From Mucor racemosus (taxonomy: Eukaryota; Mucoromycota; Mucoromycetes; Mucorales; Mucoraceae), in NCBI GenBank assembly GCA_027405735.1, contig JAPEHQ010000042.1:1-17469 (forward strand): a stretch of 17,469 nt of DNA, read 5' to 3'. Position 1 is the stretch's first letter, and every line of letters starts with the position of its first letter. Positions 1-9,517 of the stretch are shown here, one piece after another. The notes below the pieces were generated by a model, which searched no databases, had not been told where the DNA came from, and saw nothing but the letters and a program-made list of their open reading frames with translations. The translations under genes and the position numbers were made by a program.

Positions 1-160
1 ACACTACTTCACATTTAAATTATTTTAATAAAGATTTGGTATTATTATAAAACTATAAAGTCTCTCTGCTTCCTTTGTCAATGGTTATGCTTTTCTTGCA
101 TTTCAAATACATTAATCTATAGATTTAATAACCCTATATTCTATAGTGATCGCAATCGAA

Positions 161-403
161 CAGTGCGAGCATAAGCGAGCGGCGAGCGAGCCCTATGCTT
201 GGGCTCGCTTGAATTATAATTTTTTTAGGAAATTACTTGCTTGGGCTCGCTTGATTAACTTTTTTAAAAAATTTCTGCTTGGTGCTCGGTAAAAACATTG
301 GAAGCTCGCTTGCATACCTGCTCGATATGCTCTAATTCAATGGAGGCTCGCTTACCTAAAAACTTGACTCGCTCGCTTGCTTGATTAAAAAGTTAATTCA
401 AGC
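161..403. repeat. GCTCGCTTG-type short repeat cluster, possible transposon subterminal region
   Basis: GC-rich words stand out in AT-rich DNA. CGAGC words occur in the first 30 bases, then GCTCGCTTG or close variants recur about five times (around 203, 245, 302, 347 and 370). A 16-base word is repeated at 196-211 and 238-253, which starts two copies of a roughly 42-bp unit. A perfect 9-bp inverted repeat (185-193 with 201-209, 7-nt loop) could form a hairpin, and an imperfect palindrome lies at 379-403. The block opens with CAGTG at 161, which resembles a hAT terminal inverted repeat start, but no matching inverted end is visible in the window. Reading it as subterminal hAT sequence is an inference. 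Confidence 0.5.
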
Positions 404-1115
404 ATGTTACACAAGTAAATACAGTTTATTCCAGCTATTTATAGTAATATTTATAATTTCAAATTTGTTGACATATTTTATTATGATGTATAGATTAAAT
501 TTATTGTCATTGAGGAGTGAAACATGATATAACATGTTGGTATTAAAAATAAGAGGAAATTGAGCTATATATAAATTAAAATAAAAAAATAAGAATAAAT
601 GGTTTCAAACCACCAAAAGTACTAATGATAGCAAAGTAAAAATATTCGAATATGCATTCATAAAGGTACAAAAGGTTGAAAGAGTAAAAAATATAAAGTA
701 CGAGTGATGCATATTTGTAAAATATTATGCACAAACAAAGAAAAAAGTAAATCGTACATCAAAGTATACGGCGAATTAAGAGGGGGCTTGAGAAATTTAT
801 GGTATTTAATGCAACAAAGAGAACCAACAAATGCAAAAAAAGAAGTAGCTCATGTTAATTAGCCATCACCATGATAGATTACAGCCCAAACGTTGACGAT
901 GAATCACCAAGAAATAGAAATCTGTCAAAAAGACATCTAATGCTCCAAGACTCGCCATTATTAACAACATAAAAGGATACGATATTGAGAATATATCAGC
1001 AGCAACAGTAAATGCCATCATGGTTTAGGCCATTCAAATACACCACCAAAATCGTGATATTGAGAATATATCAACAGTAGTGATCGCGTTCAGCATAGAA
1101 AATAAAACAAAGGGA
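404..1115. other. AT-rich stretch without a recognisable gene
   Basis: No coding region or RNA gene is recognised. The only structure seen is an 18-base direct repeat (GATATTGAGAATATATCA) at 981-998 and 1056-1073, 75 bp apart, with similar flanking sequence (ACAGTA) after both copies. It lies downstream of the hAT C-terminal half, so it may be 3' untranslated or subterminal transposon sequence. Confidence 0.5.
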
Positions 1116-1355
1116 CATGAATCCAGAAAAGTACCAAACAAAGAAACAATAAGGCTACATGAATCTAGAAAAGTATCAAACAAAGAAACAATAAGGCTAC
1201 ATGAATCTAGAAAAGTGTCTAGCAAAAAAAAACAAGGCGACATGAAACCAGAAAAGCACCAAGCAAAAAAAAAACAAGGCGGCATGAATCTAGAAAAGCA
1301 CCAAGCAAAGAAACAGTAAAATAGCATGAATCCAGAAAAGTACCAAGCAAAGAAA
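1116..1355. repeat. Tandem repeat, 41-42 bp unit, about 6 copies
   Basis: Units begin with CATGAA at 1116, 1158, 1200, 1241, 1283 and 1325, so the spacing is 42, 42, 41, 42 and 42 bp. Each reads roughly CATGAATCTAGAAAAG followed by an A-rich tail containing CAAGCAAA or CAAACAAAG. The copies differ at a handful of positions. The reading frames through the array are a by-product of the in-phase 42-bp period and are not called as genes. It lies about 170 bp beyond the stop codon of the hAT C-terminal half. Confidence 0.9.
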
Positions 1356-1527
1356 TACCAAGATATTTGGGGAAGCAGGATAGAAAGGTAGAGAAAGATA
1401 AAGGGAGAGAGAGAGAGAAAAGACACCAATAGAAGAAACAACCAATATACAAAAGTGAGATTGCCAGAGAAAGAAAAATAATACTATGATTAATAAAGAG
1501 AAATATATACACCAAAAAACGACACAA

Positions 1528-3299
1528 CTAAATTGACTCGAGGTTGTCAATCTCATCAACCCAGTATGACAAAAGCATCATGTTTTTTATATTTTCACTT
1601 GTCAAGCGATTCCTCTCATTGGTTATAAATCTTTTCGATCTGCTGAATACTCTTTCACAACTTGTTGAGGATGCTACTACACTCAAATAATCTGATGCCA
1701 TATTTGCAAGATTGGAAGATCCAGTAACGCTTGCAGTTTTCCAGAACATCAACTCCCTTGAAATTGGATTAAGTCCATGCGACTCTTCCAGGTCCTTTTC
1801 CCACCAAAGGATGTCATCCTCAGAAGCTTGTTCTACTGATTGCAATTGCTGAAATACCTGATGTTGTTGCAGTTGAAGTGGTGCTGCTTTGATATACATA
1901 TCTAGCTGATCCACAAAATTTTCAGTGTAATTCTGAGATTGTTCATGTACTATCGTTCGTCTTACATAGCGCACTTGCTGTTCGTAATCAAATTCTTCTT
2001 CGCTGTCATCCTGCTCATCAAATTCATCAGGAACTGAAGTATTGTACTGATTAGATGCTTCATTGGTGGCATTTGGATTGTACTTTTTCCAAGCATTTTT
2101 CACTGCTTCTTCCGCCTGTGTTTCGTAAGGTTCACCCCAATTTTCGGACTTCCAATAACTGAACCTGTATGATGGGTCCAGTGCTGTAGCAACTGGATAA
2201 ATGTCACTTGTGCCTGTTTTTGAGTAGTAGCTTGTCAATTTCAAGTACGCAAAAAAGCATCCTTTCACCATGTTGTCATGAATACTTGTGGTGTTCATTC
2301 TTTTGATGGATTCTCCATACATTGATTTGAACTCATCAAAACTGATTTGAATTAAATCTTGAGCACCACTACGAGTACGACCAGAAGCAGAAGGTACACG
2401 ACATGGATCGATGCCAGGAGTGGGGTTGAGAGAACAATGTTTAAATGACTTCCTTATCTTGCGCTCTAGCAATGTAAATAGTATGTTATATTTAAAAATA
2501 ACCTCATTGATTGTGGGATATCTAACATAAAAATTGTAAAGTCAATGTCTATTCACTTAACTAATTCAAAATAAAAAAAATAAAACTTACTTTTGGCCAG
2601 ACATCCAACGTGATACAATTTCAAATGGTTCTAAAACTTTCACAATTTTCTTCAAGTATGCTACATCTTGATCGTCTAAATAATATTTCCCAAGTTTTTC
2701 AGTGAAGCTACGATGCATACATGTAGCATTAAATGCTTCGACTTGTTGAAGGCCCCTTTTGATCATGTAAAAGCTAGAGTTCCAACGTGTTTTATTATCG
2801 AGTATCATTCGCAACGCAGGGATGTCAACATATTTACATTCTAAAATGTATTGGCGAGTGATTGTTGATGAGGCCCTAAAAGGTTTGTATTTAGTTTCAA
2901 TATTTAAAGCACAAAATACATGTAAATATTACCTGATTCTAACAATTCCTGCTCTTAATCTGTTTAATGGATTACTATCTCTAGTTACATGACCAATGGC
3001 AGATTCAACATCTTCGTTATCTTCATGGTCTTCACGAGCTCTAAGCAAATATACAGACTCTTCATTGGTTGGTGCTTGATTCGTAAAACCGGTATTTAAC
3101 ATCGCCGTAACTGCGAGATTTAAGGTGTGTGCAAAGCACCTTATCCAATGTTGATTAGGATCAAAATTTGGTATCAGAAGAGCCAGTTCTTCTGCCATTG
3201 CCTTCATATTTGATGCGGAATCCGAAGTGATTGTGAATAATTTTGATTGTATTTCATAATCAATAAGTAATTTATGCACAACTTCAGCAATGTTTTTAC
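1528..3299 (-). CDS. hAT-family transposase, C-terminal half (5' partial, split gene)
   Basis: Cut-and-paste DNA transposase of the hAT superfamily. Three exons on the minus strand (3299-2933, 2875-2591, 2521-1528) are joined by GT-AG introns of 57 bp (2876-2932) and 69 bp (2522-2590); the spliced frame is open throughout. It starts with a Gly-Lys-Asn-Ile-Ala-Glu motif. Then come TSDSASNM, carrying the second catalytic Asp, the CxxH motif in RCFAHTLNLAV, and DNKTRWNSSF. The C-terminus has the dimerisation domain (YLSVVASSTSCERVFS, then RNRLTSENIKNMMLLSYW). There is no start codon. The sequence before 3300 looks like an intron end (CCGTATTAACAATAAAG), and beyond it lies a peptidase fragment. 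The missing N-terminal half is at 14252-15415 on the same strand, with a complementary splice site. Family assignment is from recognised motifs. Alone this half lacks the first catalytic Asp and the BED finger, so it is probably not a working transposase. Confidence 0.88.
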
Positions 3300-3364
3300 C
3301 TTTATTGTTAATACGGTAAAGAAAAAAAAATGTATCAGTTAATCACAATCTAGCAAGATTTAAA
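3300..3364 (-). other. 3' portion of a hAT transposase intron
   Basis: On the minus strand this stretch is T-rich, carries a branch-point-like GTATTAAC and ends in AAAG just before the first codons of the hAT C-terminal half. Joined to the 12 bases 14251-14240 it would give a 77-bp intron, close to the 57-70 bp of the other introns in the window. That reconstruction is an inference from the matching splice sites and the shared 7-bp word at 3365-3371 and 14240-14246. Confidence 0.55.
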
Positions 3365-3374
3365 ATGACAATTA

Positions 3375-4396
3375 ATACTAGCAATTCCCACATGATCTAA
3401 AAAAGGAACCAGATCCTAATCGAAGGATTTCAGGATCTTGGTCTTCTACGAGCTTTTGGTCGGATCTCCAGGCCTCAAGTACTGATTTACCAGTACGAGG
3501 ATCATGAATATCAGAAACTACGTTGTAAAGAATTTGATTTAAAGAAGGAGATGCTTGAACATCAAAATGAGAACCAGAAACAGCAATATCAACGTTGATA
3601 TAAACGGCAGCCTCCTTATCGAGCCATTCTTTGTTATCTTCGATCCATTCAGTGGAGCCAACAAGACCATATTCTTCGGCATCCCAAGATGCTAAAACAA
3701 TGGTACGTCTAGGACGCCAGCCAGTCTTCAAAAGTTCTCCAAATACATGAGCGAGTTCCAAAAGAGAAGCAGATCCAGAAGATGGATCAACAGCACCATA
3801 AACCCAGGCATCACGATGATTACCTAAAATAATAGCCTTATCAGATTCTTCAGTACCTTCAATACGGGAAATAAATTTCCAAATTGGAGTAATCTTATTT
3901 TCGATATGGTTAACCAAAATAGCTTCACCTTCAGTAGGACCACTGAAGTAATCAACTTCATCAAGGCCGCCTGCCCAGTTTTTCTTACTACGAACATCTA
4001 ATCCCTGGGTAGCTTTGAGAATAGGTAAAGTATCTTTCCAAGATAAGGGTAATGCAGGAATTTTGGGTACACCGGGGCAATCTTCGTATTTGATACGAGT
4101 AGCATTTTCAGTAGCAGCATAACCAGGAGTTAAAGGATCTCCAGCAATAACTGAAAAGAATTGAACAGATCCTCTTTGAGCAGAGCTCTTGGATATCCAA
4201 GGACCATTAGGATAAGATTCAGCAGGATTTGAAGAAGTATCTTTATTCAAAGGTCCATCATCAATAGGATTAGAGTAGATTAATGCGCCTACACAACCAA
4301 AACTTTCAGCAGCTCTAACTTTGAGACCACGGAAATTACCACCATAACGCATGAGAGCAATAGTACCGTTTAATTCAACGCCTTGATCTTTCAATA
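3375..4396 (-). pseudogene. Internal fragment of an M28B (glutamate carboxypeptidase II-like) metallopeptidase
   Basis: A second copy of the peptidase encoded at 11094-13491, covering about residues 229-572 of that protein. It carries the protease-associated domain and most of the M28 domain, including the first zinc-binding His and Asp (NHRDAWVYGAVDP), the Glu pair (WDAEEYGLVGSTEW) and the third acid (INVD). It lacks the cytosolic and membrane segments, the last His ligand and the dimerisation domain, so it cannot be an active enzyme. Homology begins abruptly at about 4396 (TTGAAAGATCA). Near the other end an 11-nt deletion after Gly-Ser-Gly-Ser shifts the frame, but coding for FLDHVGIAS continues to about 3375. 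The frame of about 340 codons is otherwise open. Positions 3490-3964 are about 98% identical to the full copy, while 4021-4391 is only about 89% identical. Confidence 0.87.
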
Positions 4397-4655
4397 TCAT
4401 AAGCAAGATATATTATAAAACATTCCTTATGTGCCTTCATCGGCTTACATTAAGATCTAGACTTGTTTCTAGATGCATATACTTAATTGAATAGCCAATC
4501 ATGCCTATTTATCATAGTCAATATATAACAAACAGAGAGCAACTGCAACGTATGTGGTTTATTCAAAAGAGGATCATATAACAAACACATAAAATGAATA
4601 ACTCAGGTAGTTAGGTTAAAAAAAGGATGACAAGAATGAGATATCCAAAAGCAAT
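4397..4655. other. AT-rich spacer
   Basis: Short non-coding stretch between the broken start of the peptidase fragment and the stop codon of the recombinase-like gene. A minus-strand AATAAA (4558-4563), about 95 nt past that stop codon, could serve as its polyadenylation signal. Nothing else is recognised. Confidence 0.35.
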
Positions 4656-5991
4656 TCATGGTTTTAACGATCTTTTAATGGGAGCCGGGCGAGAATCAAA
4701 ATGCTGTAATACTGATATATCTGTAAGAAGCTGCTCTCTGGTGAAAGTGTAACTTTGACTGAGGGCCTCTATGTTGTCAATCAACACCATCTTTACAATT
4801 TCGTGATCCCTACATAGAGCACATTAAGCTCACATAAAGTACATTAAAATATACTTGTACCATATGATTCAACTTACCGAAGCCACTGGATTAAGTCATT
4901 TGTATTAGTAGTTAGGCCGGCAAAATCAATTGCGACAATCGCAATTGGCTTGCTGGCAGTAGACAAAAGTCGCAACAAGTCTATGTTACATGTTAGATTA
5001 AGTAAACGCGTTAATTTTTTTTTATTTGTATATAATACCTTGTGTGTTTCCCGAAGTCTTTGGCACATGGATGGGATCGGTTCTGTCACGGTCTGCAAAT
5101 GGTTGCTTGGATGCAGAAGAGTACGATGCGAACACCATGTCCACAGAAGAATCTTTGATCAGTCTATCCACCATTGAATCCAAGAGTCGAAGTCTAGTCT
5201 TTGCATTTTCCTTTCCTGGCGATTTGCGTACGTAGCCAATTACTTGATATTCATCCTTTTTTAAGTCTTCAATTCGCATTTTATGTTCTCGGCCCGCATT
5301 CAATACCTTCTTGGCTATCGGTTCTGCATATAGATATATAGATATATAAATATATGAATATATGTTCACGTGCTGCGAGAGTATACTTACCACAGTGTTC
5401 TTTCTTGAGTACCCAGAGCAAACGACGCCTTATTTTTTGTCCATTCTTTTGATACTTGCGCTGTTGTTCGACACTGACAAAGTTAAGTTTGGCCATTCCA
5501 CACCAAGTAGAAAACGATTTCACGGACTTGTCATCAAACAGATCTGTGATGAGGATTATTTCTGAATAAATTTCCTTCATTGACATTAGCTTGCTCTCGA
5601 AAAGTTTTTGATCAGGTGGTGTACGTTACTAGATAGATACACTTGATTCATATAATTAACAACTTGGCTGTGGTTTTCTAGTAAAATTATAACATTAATA
5701 CATGTTGTGTGTCATGATTTCCCAAAACAATATTCATAATCACTTACTAAGCATTACTTTATCCACAGATATCTCTGGTTTTGGATGGTCATTGTCGTAA
5801 CGATGATAATAAGCTGGGTTGCCATTGATCTTCACTTTTGTTTGCAGCATTGGTTTCCTGGGATCTTCGGCGTAGCATATATCCAACTCACAGAGCGAAT
5901 TAAGTTTTACTACGAGTCTTTTGGCAGCTTCATCAGTAATTTCTTCGTTGTAAAAGATGCACAGAGCATTGTTTCGGGAGACACTTGTCAT
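4656..5991 (-). CDS. Protein with a serine-recombinase (resolvase)-like domain, five exons, probable 1-nt frameshift
   Basis: My model joins exons 5991-5748, 5677-5391, 5323-5039, 4980-4878 and 4809-4656 through GT-AG introns of 70, 67, 58 and 68 bp. One base must be restored near 5588; the model then gives 357 residues. Residues ~205-212 read VIGYVRKS, matching the Tyr-x-Arg-x-Ser signature of serine recombinases. An arginine-rich helix follows (TRLRLLDSMVDRL), then VDMVFAS, DLLRLLSTAS, PIAIVAIDFAGLTTN and DLIQWLRDHEIVKMVLID. This is the alternating strand-helix order of that fold. The usual DRLxR is DFAGLTT here, so two catalytic Arg appear lost and activity is doubtful. The N-terminal ~175 residues are not recognised, and the C-terminal tail of ~20 residues has no obvious DNA-binding helix. 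The start ATG lies within 20 bp of the minisatellite. Exon structure is well supported; function is tentative. The first intron is the least certain. Confidence 0.62.
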
Positions 5992-6006
5992 AGCAGATAT
6001 CGATGA

Positions 6007-7204
6007 AGGTTGGTCCAATAGAGAAAAGGTTGGTCCACGAGAGAAAAGGTTGGTCCACGAGAGAAAAAGTTGGTCCACGAGAGAAAAGGTTGGTCCACGA
6101 GAGAAAAAGTTGGTCCACGAGAGAAAAGGTTGGTCCACGAGAGAAAAGGTTGGTCCAATAGAGAAAAGGTTGGTCCAATAGAGAAAAGGTTGGTCCACGA
6201 GAGAAAAGGTTGGTCCACTAGAGAGAAGGTTGGTCCACTAGAGAAAAGGTTGGTCCACGAGAGAAAAGTTGGTCCACGAGAGAAAAGTTGGTCCACGAGA
6301 GAAAAGGTTGGTCCACGAGAGAAAAGGTTGGTCCACGAGAGAAAAGGTTGGTCCAAAGAGAAAAGGTTGGTCCACGAGAGAAAAGGTTGGTCACGAGAGA
6401 AAAGGTTGGTCCATAGAGAAAAAGTTGGTCCACGAGAGAAAAGGTTGGTCCATAGAGAAAAGTTGGTCCACGAGAGAAAAGGTTGGTCCACGAGAGAAAA
6501 GGTTGGTCCACGAGAGAAAAGGTTGGTCCACGAGAGAAAAGGTTGGTCCACTAGAGAAAAGGTTGGTCCACGAGAAAAAAGGTTGGTCCACTAGAGAAAA
6601 GGTTGGTCCACGAGAGAAAAGGTTGGTCCACGAGAGAAAAAGTTGGTCCAATAGAGAAAAAGTTGGTCCACGAGAGAAAAGGTTGGTCCACGAGAGAAAA
6701 GGTTGGTCCACGAGAGAAAAGGTTGGTCCATAGAGAAAAAGTTGGTCCACGAGAGAAAAAGTTGGTCCACAGAGAAAAGGTTGGTCCACGAGAGAAAAGG
6801 TTGTCCACGAGAGAAAAGGTTGGTCCACTAGAGAAAAGGTTGGTCCACTAGAGAAAAGGTTGGTCCACAAGAGAAAAGTTGGTCCATAAGAGAAAAAGTT
6901 GGTCCACGAGAGAAAAGGTTGGTCCACTAGAGAAAAGGTTGGTCCACAAGAGAAAAGGTTGGTCCACGAGAGAAAAGGTTGGTCCACGAGAGAAAAGGTT
7001 GGTCCACGAGAGAAAAGGTTGGTCCACGAGAGAAAAGTTGGTCCACGAGAAAAAAGTTGGTCCACGAGAGAAAAGGTTGGTCCACGAGAGAAAAGGTTGG
7101 TCCACTAGAGAAAAGGTTGGTCCACGAGAGAAAAGGTTGGTCCACTAGAGAAAAGGTTGGTCCGCAAGAGAAAAGGTTGTCACACGATAAAAAGGTCGGT
7201 CCAT
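6007..7204. repeat. 20-bp minisatellite, about 60 copies
   Basis: The plus-strand unit is GTTGGTCCACGAGAGAAAAG. About 60 copies run with little interruption. Variants affect the CCACGA part (CCACTA, CCAATA, CCACAA, CCATA) or the A/G run (AAAAGG, AAAAAG, AAAAG), giving 18-, 19- and 20-bp units. The last three copies, from about 7160, are more degenerate. Because 20 is not a multiple of 3, three units make a 60-bp, 20-residue period, and the consensus has no stop in any frame on either strand. This produces many long overlapping reading frames here, none of which I call as a gene. The plus strand is strongly purine-rich. The array sits exactly between two divergent, homologous coding starts (5991 on minus, 7203 on plus). 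Confidence 0.97.
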
Positions 7205-7505
7205 GATAAAAAGATTGGCCAATGAACCAAAAAACCTTTCTTCAAACAAACCTCAAAGTGTGTTAATGGATACAATCAATCATTATATTTCAGAGGAAAG
7301 GGCTCTTTGTATATTTTTTTCCGAAGAATATAACAAAGAGAATGTGGTACGTTTAACACCAAAACTCGTCGCCATGAAGGATTTGGGTCTTTGTTATACA
7401 AATGACCCGAGGCTACCAATGCTCATGTCACTGGCAAGAATACATTCTAATCCTTCAGAATATCATAAGTACCCTTCATCGCTGACAAATGGCTCAGACT
7501 TGTAG
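7203..7505 (+). CDS. Lone relative of the N-terminal domain of the recombinase-like protein
   Basis: The 100-codon frame starts at ATG 7203 inside the last degenerate minisatellite unit; an in-frame ATG at 7266 is an alternative. From about residue 30 it aligns with residues ~5-70 of the minus-strand protein starting at 5991. RALCIFFSEE matches NALCIFYNEE, CYTNDPRLPML matches CYAEDPRKPML, and NPSEYHKY matches NPAYYHRY, so identity is roughly a third to 40%. The match ends at a stop codon (7503-7505). No second exon or recombinase-like part is found downstream, so this is either a truncated duplicate or a stand-alone small protein. The domain is not recognised. The two copies face away from each other across the minisatellite. 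Expression is unknown. Confidence 0.5.
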   Translation: MIKRLANEPKNLSSNKPQSVLMDTINHYISEERALCIFFSEEYNKENVVRLTPKLVAMKDLGLCYTNDPRLPMLMSLARIHSNPSEYHKYPSSLTNGSDL

Positions 7506-7786
7506 TTTTGCATTCCCTGTCTTTCTCTCTTCTTTTTTGTATCGCTGTCGATAATTTTTGCTCGTTGTCACTGTTGGGTAGATATAATATTCTTTAATAT
7601 AAGAAATAAATCTCAATACGTTAATAATTCAAATACAATTAATATTGACGTTTACATTATTTTATTTAACATATCATAAAACTAGTTTATGGAATACATC
7701 TTGAGTTATGCAAATGATTATACTCGTATTCTTTCTTATACATGATTTAAATATCAACATCGAATACATGAATGAAATAATATTAG
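7506..7786. other. AT-rich spacer
   Basis: Non-coding stretch between the small plus-strand frame and the Tc1-type relic. No continuation of the recombinase-like protein and no terminal inverted repeat was recognised. Confidence 0.4.
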
Positions 7787-8528
7787 AACAACACTTTTAT
7801 TTTAATATTCACATATCAATTCACACTATATATAGATGAGACTAGATTTCATACCAACTTGAGAAACAGTTGGGCTAGATCCGCCGTTGGAACACCTGCT
7901 AAAGTGATAATCCCGAAAACTAAGTCGCCATCCCGTACAATTATCAGTGCTATAAATTCGTCTAGTTTTATCCATGTTGTTTTGATGAAACCACCACCAA
8001 AAAGAAAGGAAACGCTAGTTGTAAAGAAAAAGAGAAAATTGAGCAAAGGGAAAGAACGAGCTGTAGGTGAGATTATTATAGAGGAACCCACTATAGAGTA
8101 CGCAAACATCGCAGAAGGTAATGCCAATGAAAACAATAAGCCAATAGCAAGAGGCACAACCACTGCTCACTTTGTCATGTTCATGAATGAACTTCTTGAC
8201 ATCATAGATCTTGATGAAAGCTTAAAGGGAGGCTATCTTGTTATGGATAATTGTTCAATCCATAAATCGAAGCCAATGATTAGAAAAATTGAAAGCAGGG
8301 GCTATAGAACAATGTACCTGCCCCCCTTATTCGCCTGAATTGAATCCCATTGAGTAGATTTGGGCTATAGTAAAGGGAAGGTTGAAGAGTCAGCGACTGA
8401 TGACTAAAGAAAATTTGTCAAGCAGGATTGCCGAAGCTTTTAATGACATATCCGTTGGTGATCGTTATGCCTTCTCCAATTACTCTAAGCGCCAAATTAT
8501 CAACTGCTATAACAAAACACCATTTTAA
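7787..8528 (+). pseudogene. Tc1/IS630-type DDE transposase, 5'-truncated and broken
   Basis: Remnant of a Tc1/mariner-IS630-like transposase. The frame is open from about 7787. It gives YIDETRF with the first catalytic Asp (7835-7837), then the usual SWARSAVGTPA stretch. After a Lys-rich linker comes GGYLVMDNCSIHKS, with the second Asp. YLPP should run directly into YSPELNPIE, which holds the third acidic residue. There an extra T at 8327-8328 (CCCCCCTTATTCG) shifts the frame, and a TAG (8355-8357) replaces the codon expected between Glu and Ile-Trp-Ala. The rest (IWAIVKGRLKSQ to NYSKRQIINCYNKTPF) is readable to the stop at 8526-8528. The N-terminal DNA-binding helix-turn-helix region is missing. 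It cannot encode an active enzyme. Family assignment is firm; no terminal repeats were found. Confidence 0.87.
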
Positions 8529-9437
8529 ACATATTTTATTTAAATAAGTATCTTTTTTTAAAAAAACAACATGCTTATATGAAAAACTGACAAAATATGG
8601 CTTTTAAAATTGACAATTTAATTTTTTGAAAACAACATTTATTTGTCTCAAACCGACAAAATCAACTGGTTGCATTGTAACGGTAAATGATCTACTACCT
8701 TCACATCAATATGGAAATAAATCATTTCGATTTGGTAAACTATTAAAATAAGTGGCAAACTACAATGAGAATATGCTAAATTATTACATATAATCGTTAT
8801 CAATCAGCATCGTTTGCATTTTAATAATGGTTATTCACGACGAATGTAACAAATTAATCTATTAATCTCCATCATTGAGTATGCACAATCCAACAATAGA
8901 TTTTCGTCGGCGTAGTTTCCCCCCGAAAACTATTCACACAGATCAGATATGGCCTTTGTCATTGTAATTCTAGAATGTTAACTCATAAACGCTCCTTAAT
9001 ATGCAAATACAACTTGATTAATTTGTATAAGAATAAACGTCAATTATTACATGAAACAACATTTACAAGCTTATGGGATCAAAAAAATCATCAGAATATT
9101 TGCACTTAAGAACTAAATGTACACGAATTTAATGGTTTTTACATTTTTCTATCATTATTCTTTGTGGTTTGAGAGTTAACGTATATGCTGACAAACTAAT
9201 ATGTGTATGTAAAAAAATACTATTACTTTTCGTCCGTTGATGTAAATTCTCACTCGAAAAAACTTGCTCGGGCATATTTTTCACACGATTTAGTCATCTT
9301 CTGTTTATGATTAAATACACATACGTTGCACTCACTTGTACCTCCAACTATATGAAAGTATTATGGTATCAATATACTCCTAAGATTGAATATACAACAT
9401 ACAGCAAGGCTTACAGAGTATTTGCATCAATAATTTA
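8529..9437. other. AT-rich region without a recognisable gene
   Basis: No coding region, RNA gene or repeat array could be supported. The sequence is a mix of A/T runs with scattered stops in all frames. Confidence 0.5.
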
Positions 9438-9457
9438 GCGGCGGCGGCGGCAGCGGG
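9438..9457. repeat. Short CGG trinucleotide repeat
   Basis: A 20-base run, GCGGCGGCGGCGGCAGCGGG, is a lone GC-rich island in very AT-rich DNA. No open frame of note crosses it. Confidence 0.7.
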
Positions 9458-9517
9458 CAAATAATTCAAAAGCCGATCTTCAATTTTTTTTTAGAATGAT
9501 TTAAAATGTCATTTTTT

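Noticed and set aside
1116..1355. CRISPR-like array
   Set aside because: Repeats are contiguous and have no unique spacers; the context is eukaryotic.
1034..1559. Plus- and minus-strand frames rich in Lys or Phe/Leu across the 42-bp repeats
   Set aside because: Products of the repeat period and A-rich composition; no recognisable protein features.
4656..5991. Alternative first intron using GTAATG at 5757 and an acceptor near 5596 or 5590, avoiding the frameshift
   Set aside because: It needs a weaker donor and a very long intron compared with the others; the 70-bp intron 5678-5747 with a GTAAGT donor fits better, although it requires one missing base. Not excluded.
6007..7204. Many overlapping frames of 69-224 codons on both strands inside the minisatellite
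   Set aside because: They follow from a stop-free 20-bp unit read in rotating frames; there is no domain and no frame preference.
7849..8163. Minus-strand hydrophobic frame opposite the Tc1-type relic
   Set aside because: It is the antisense shadow of a clear transposase coding sequence.
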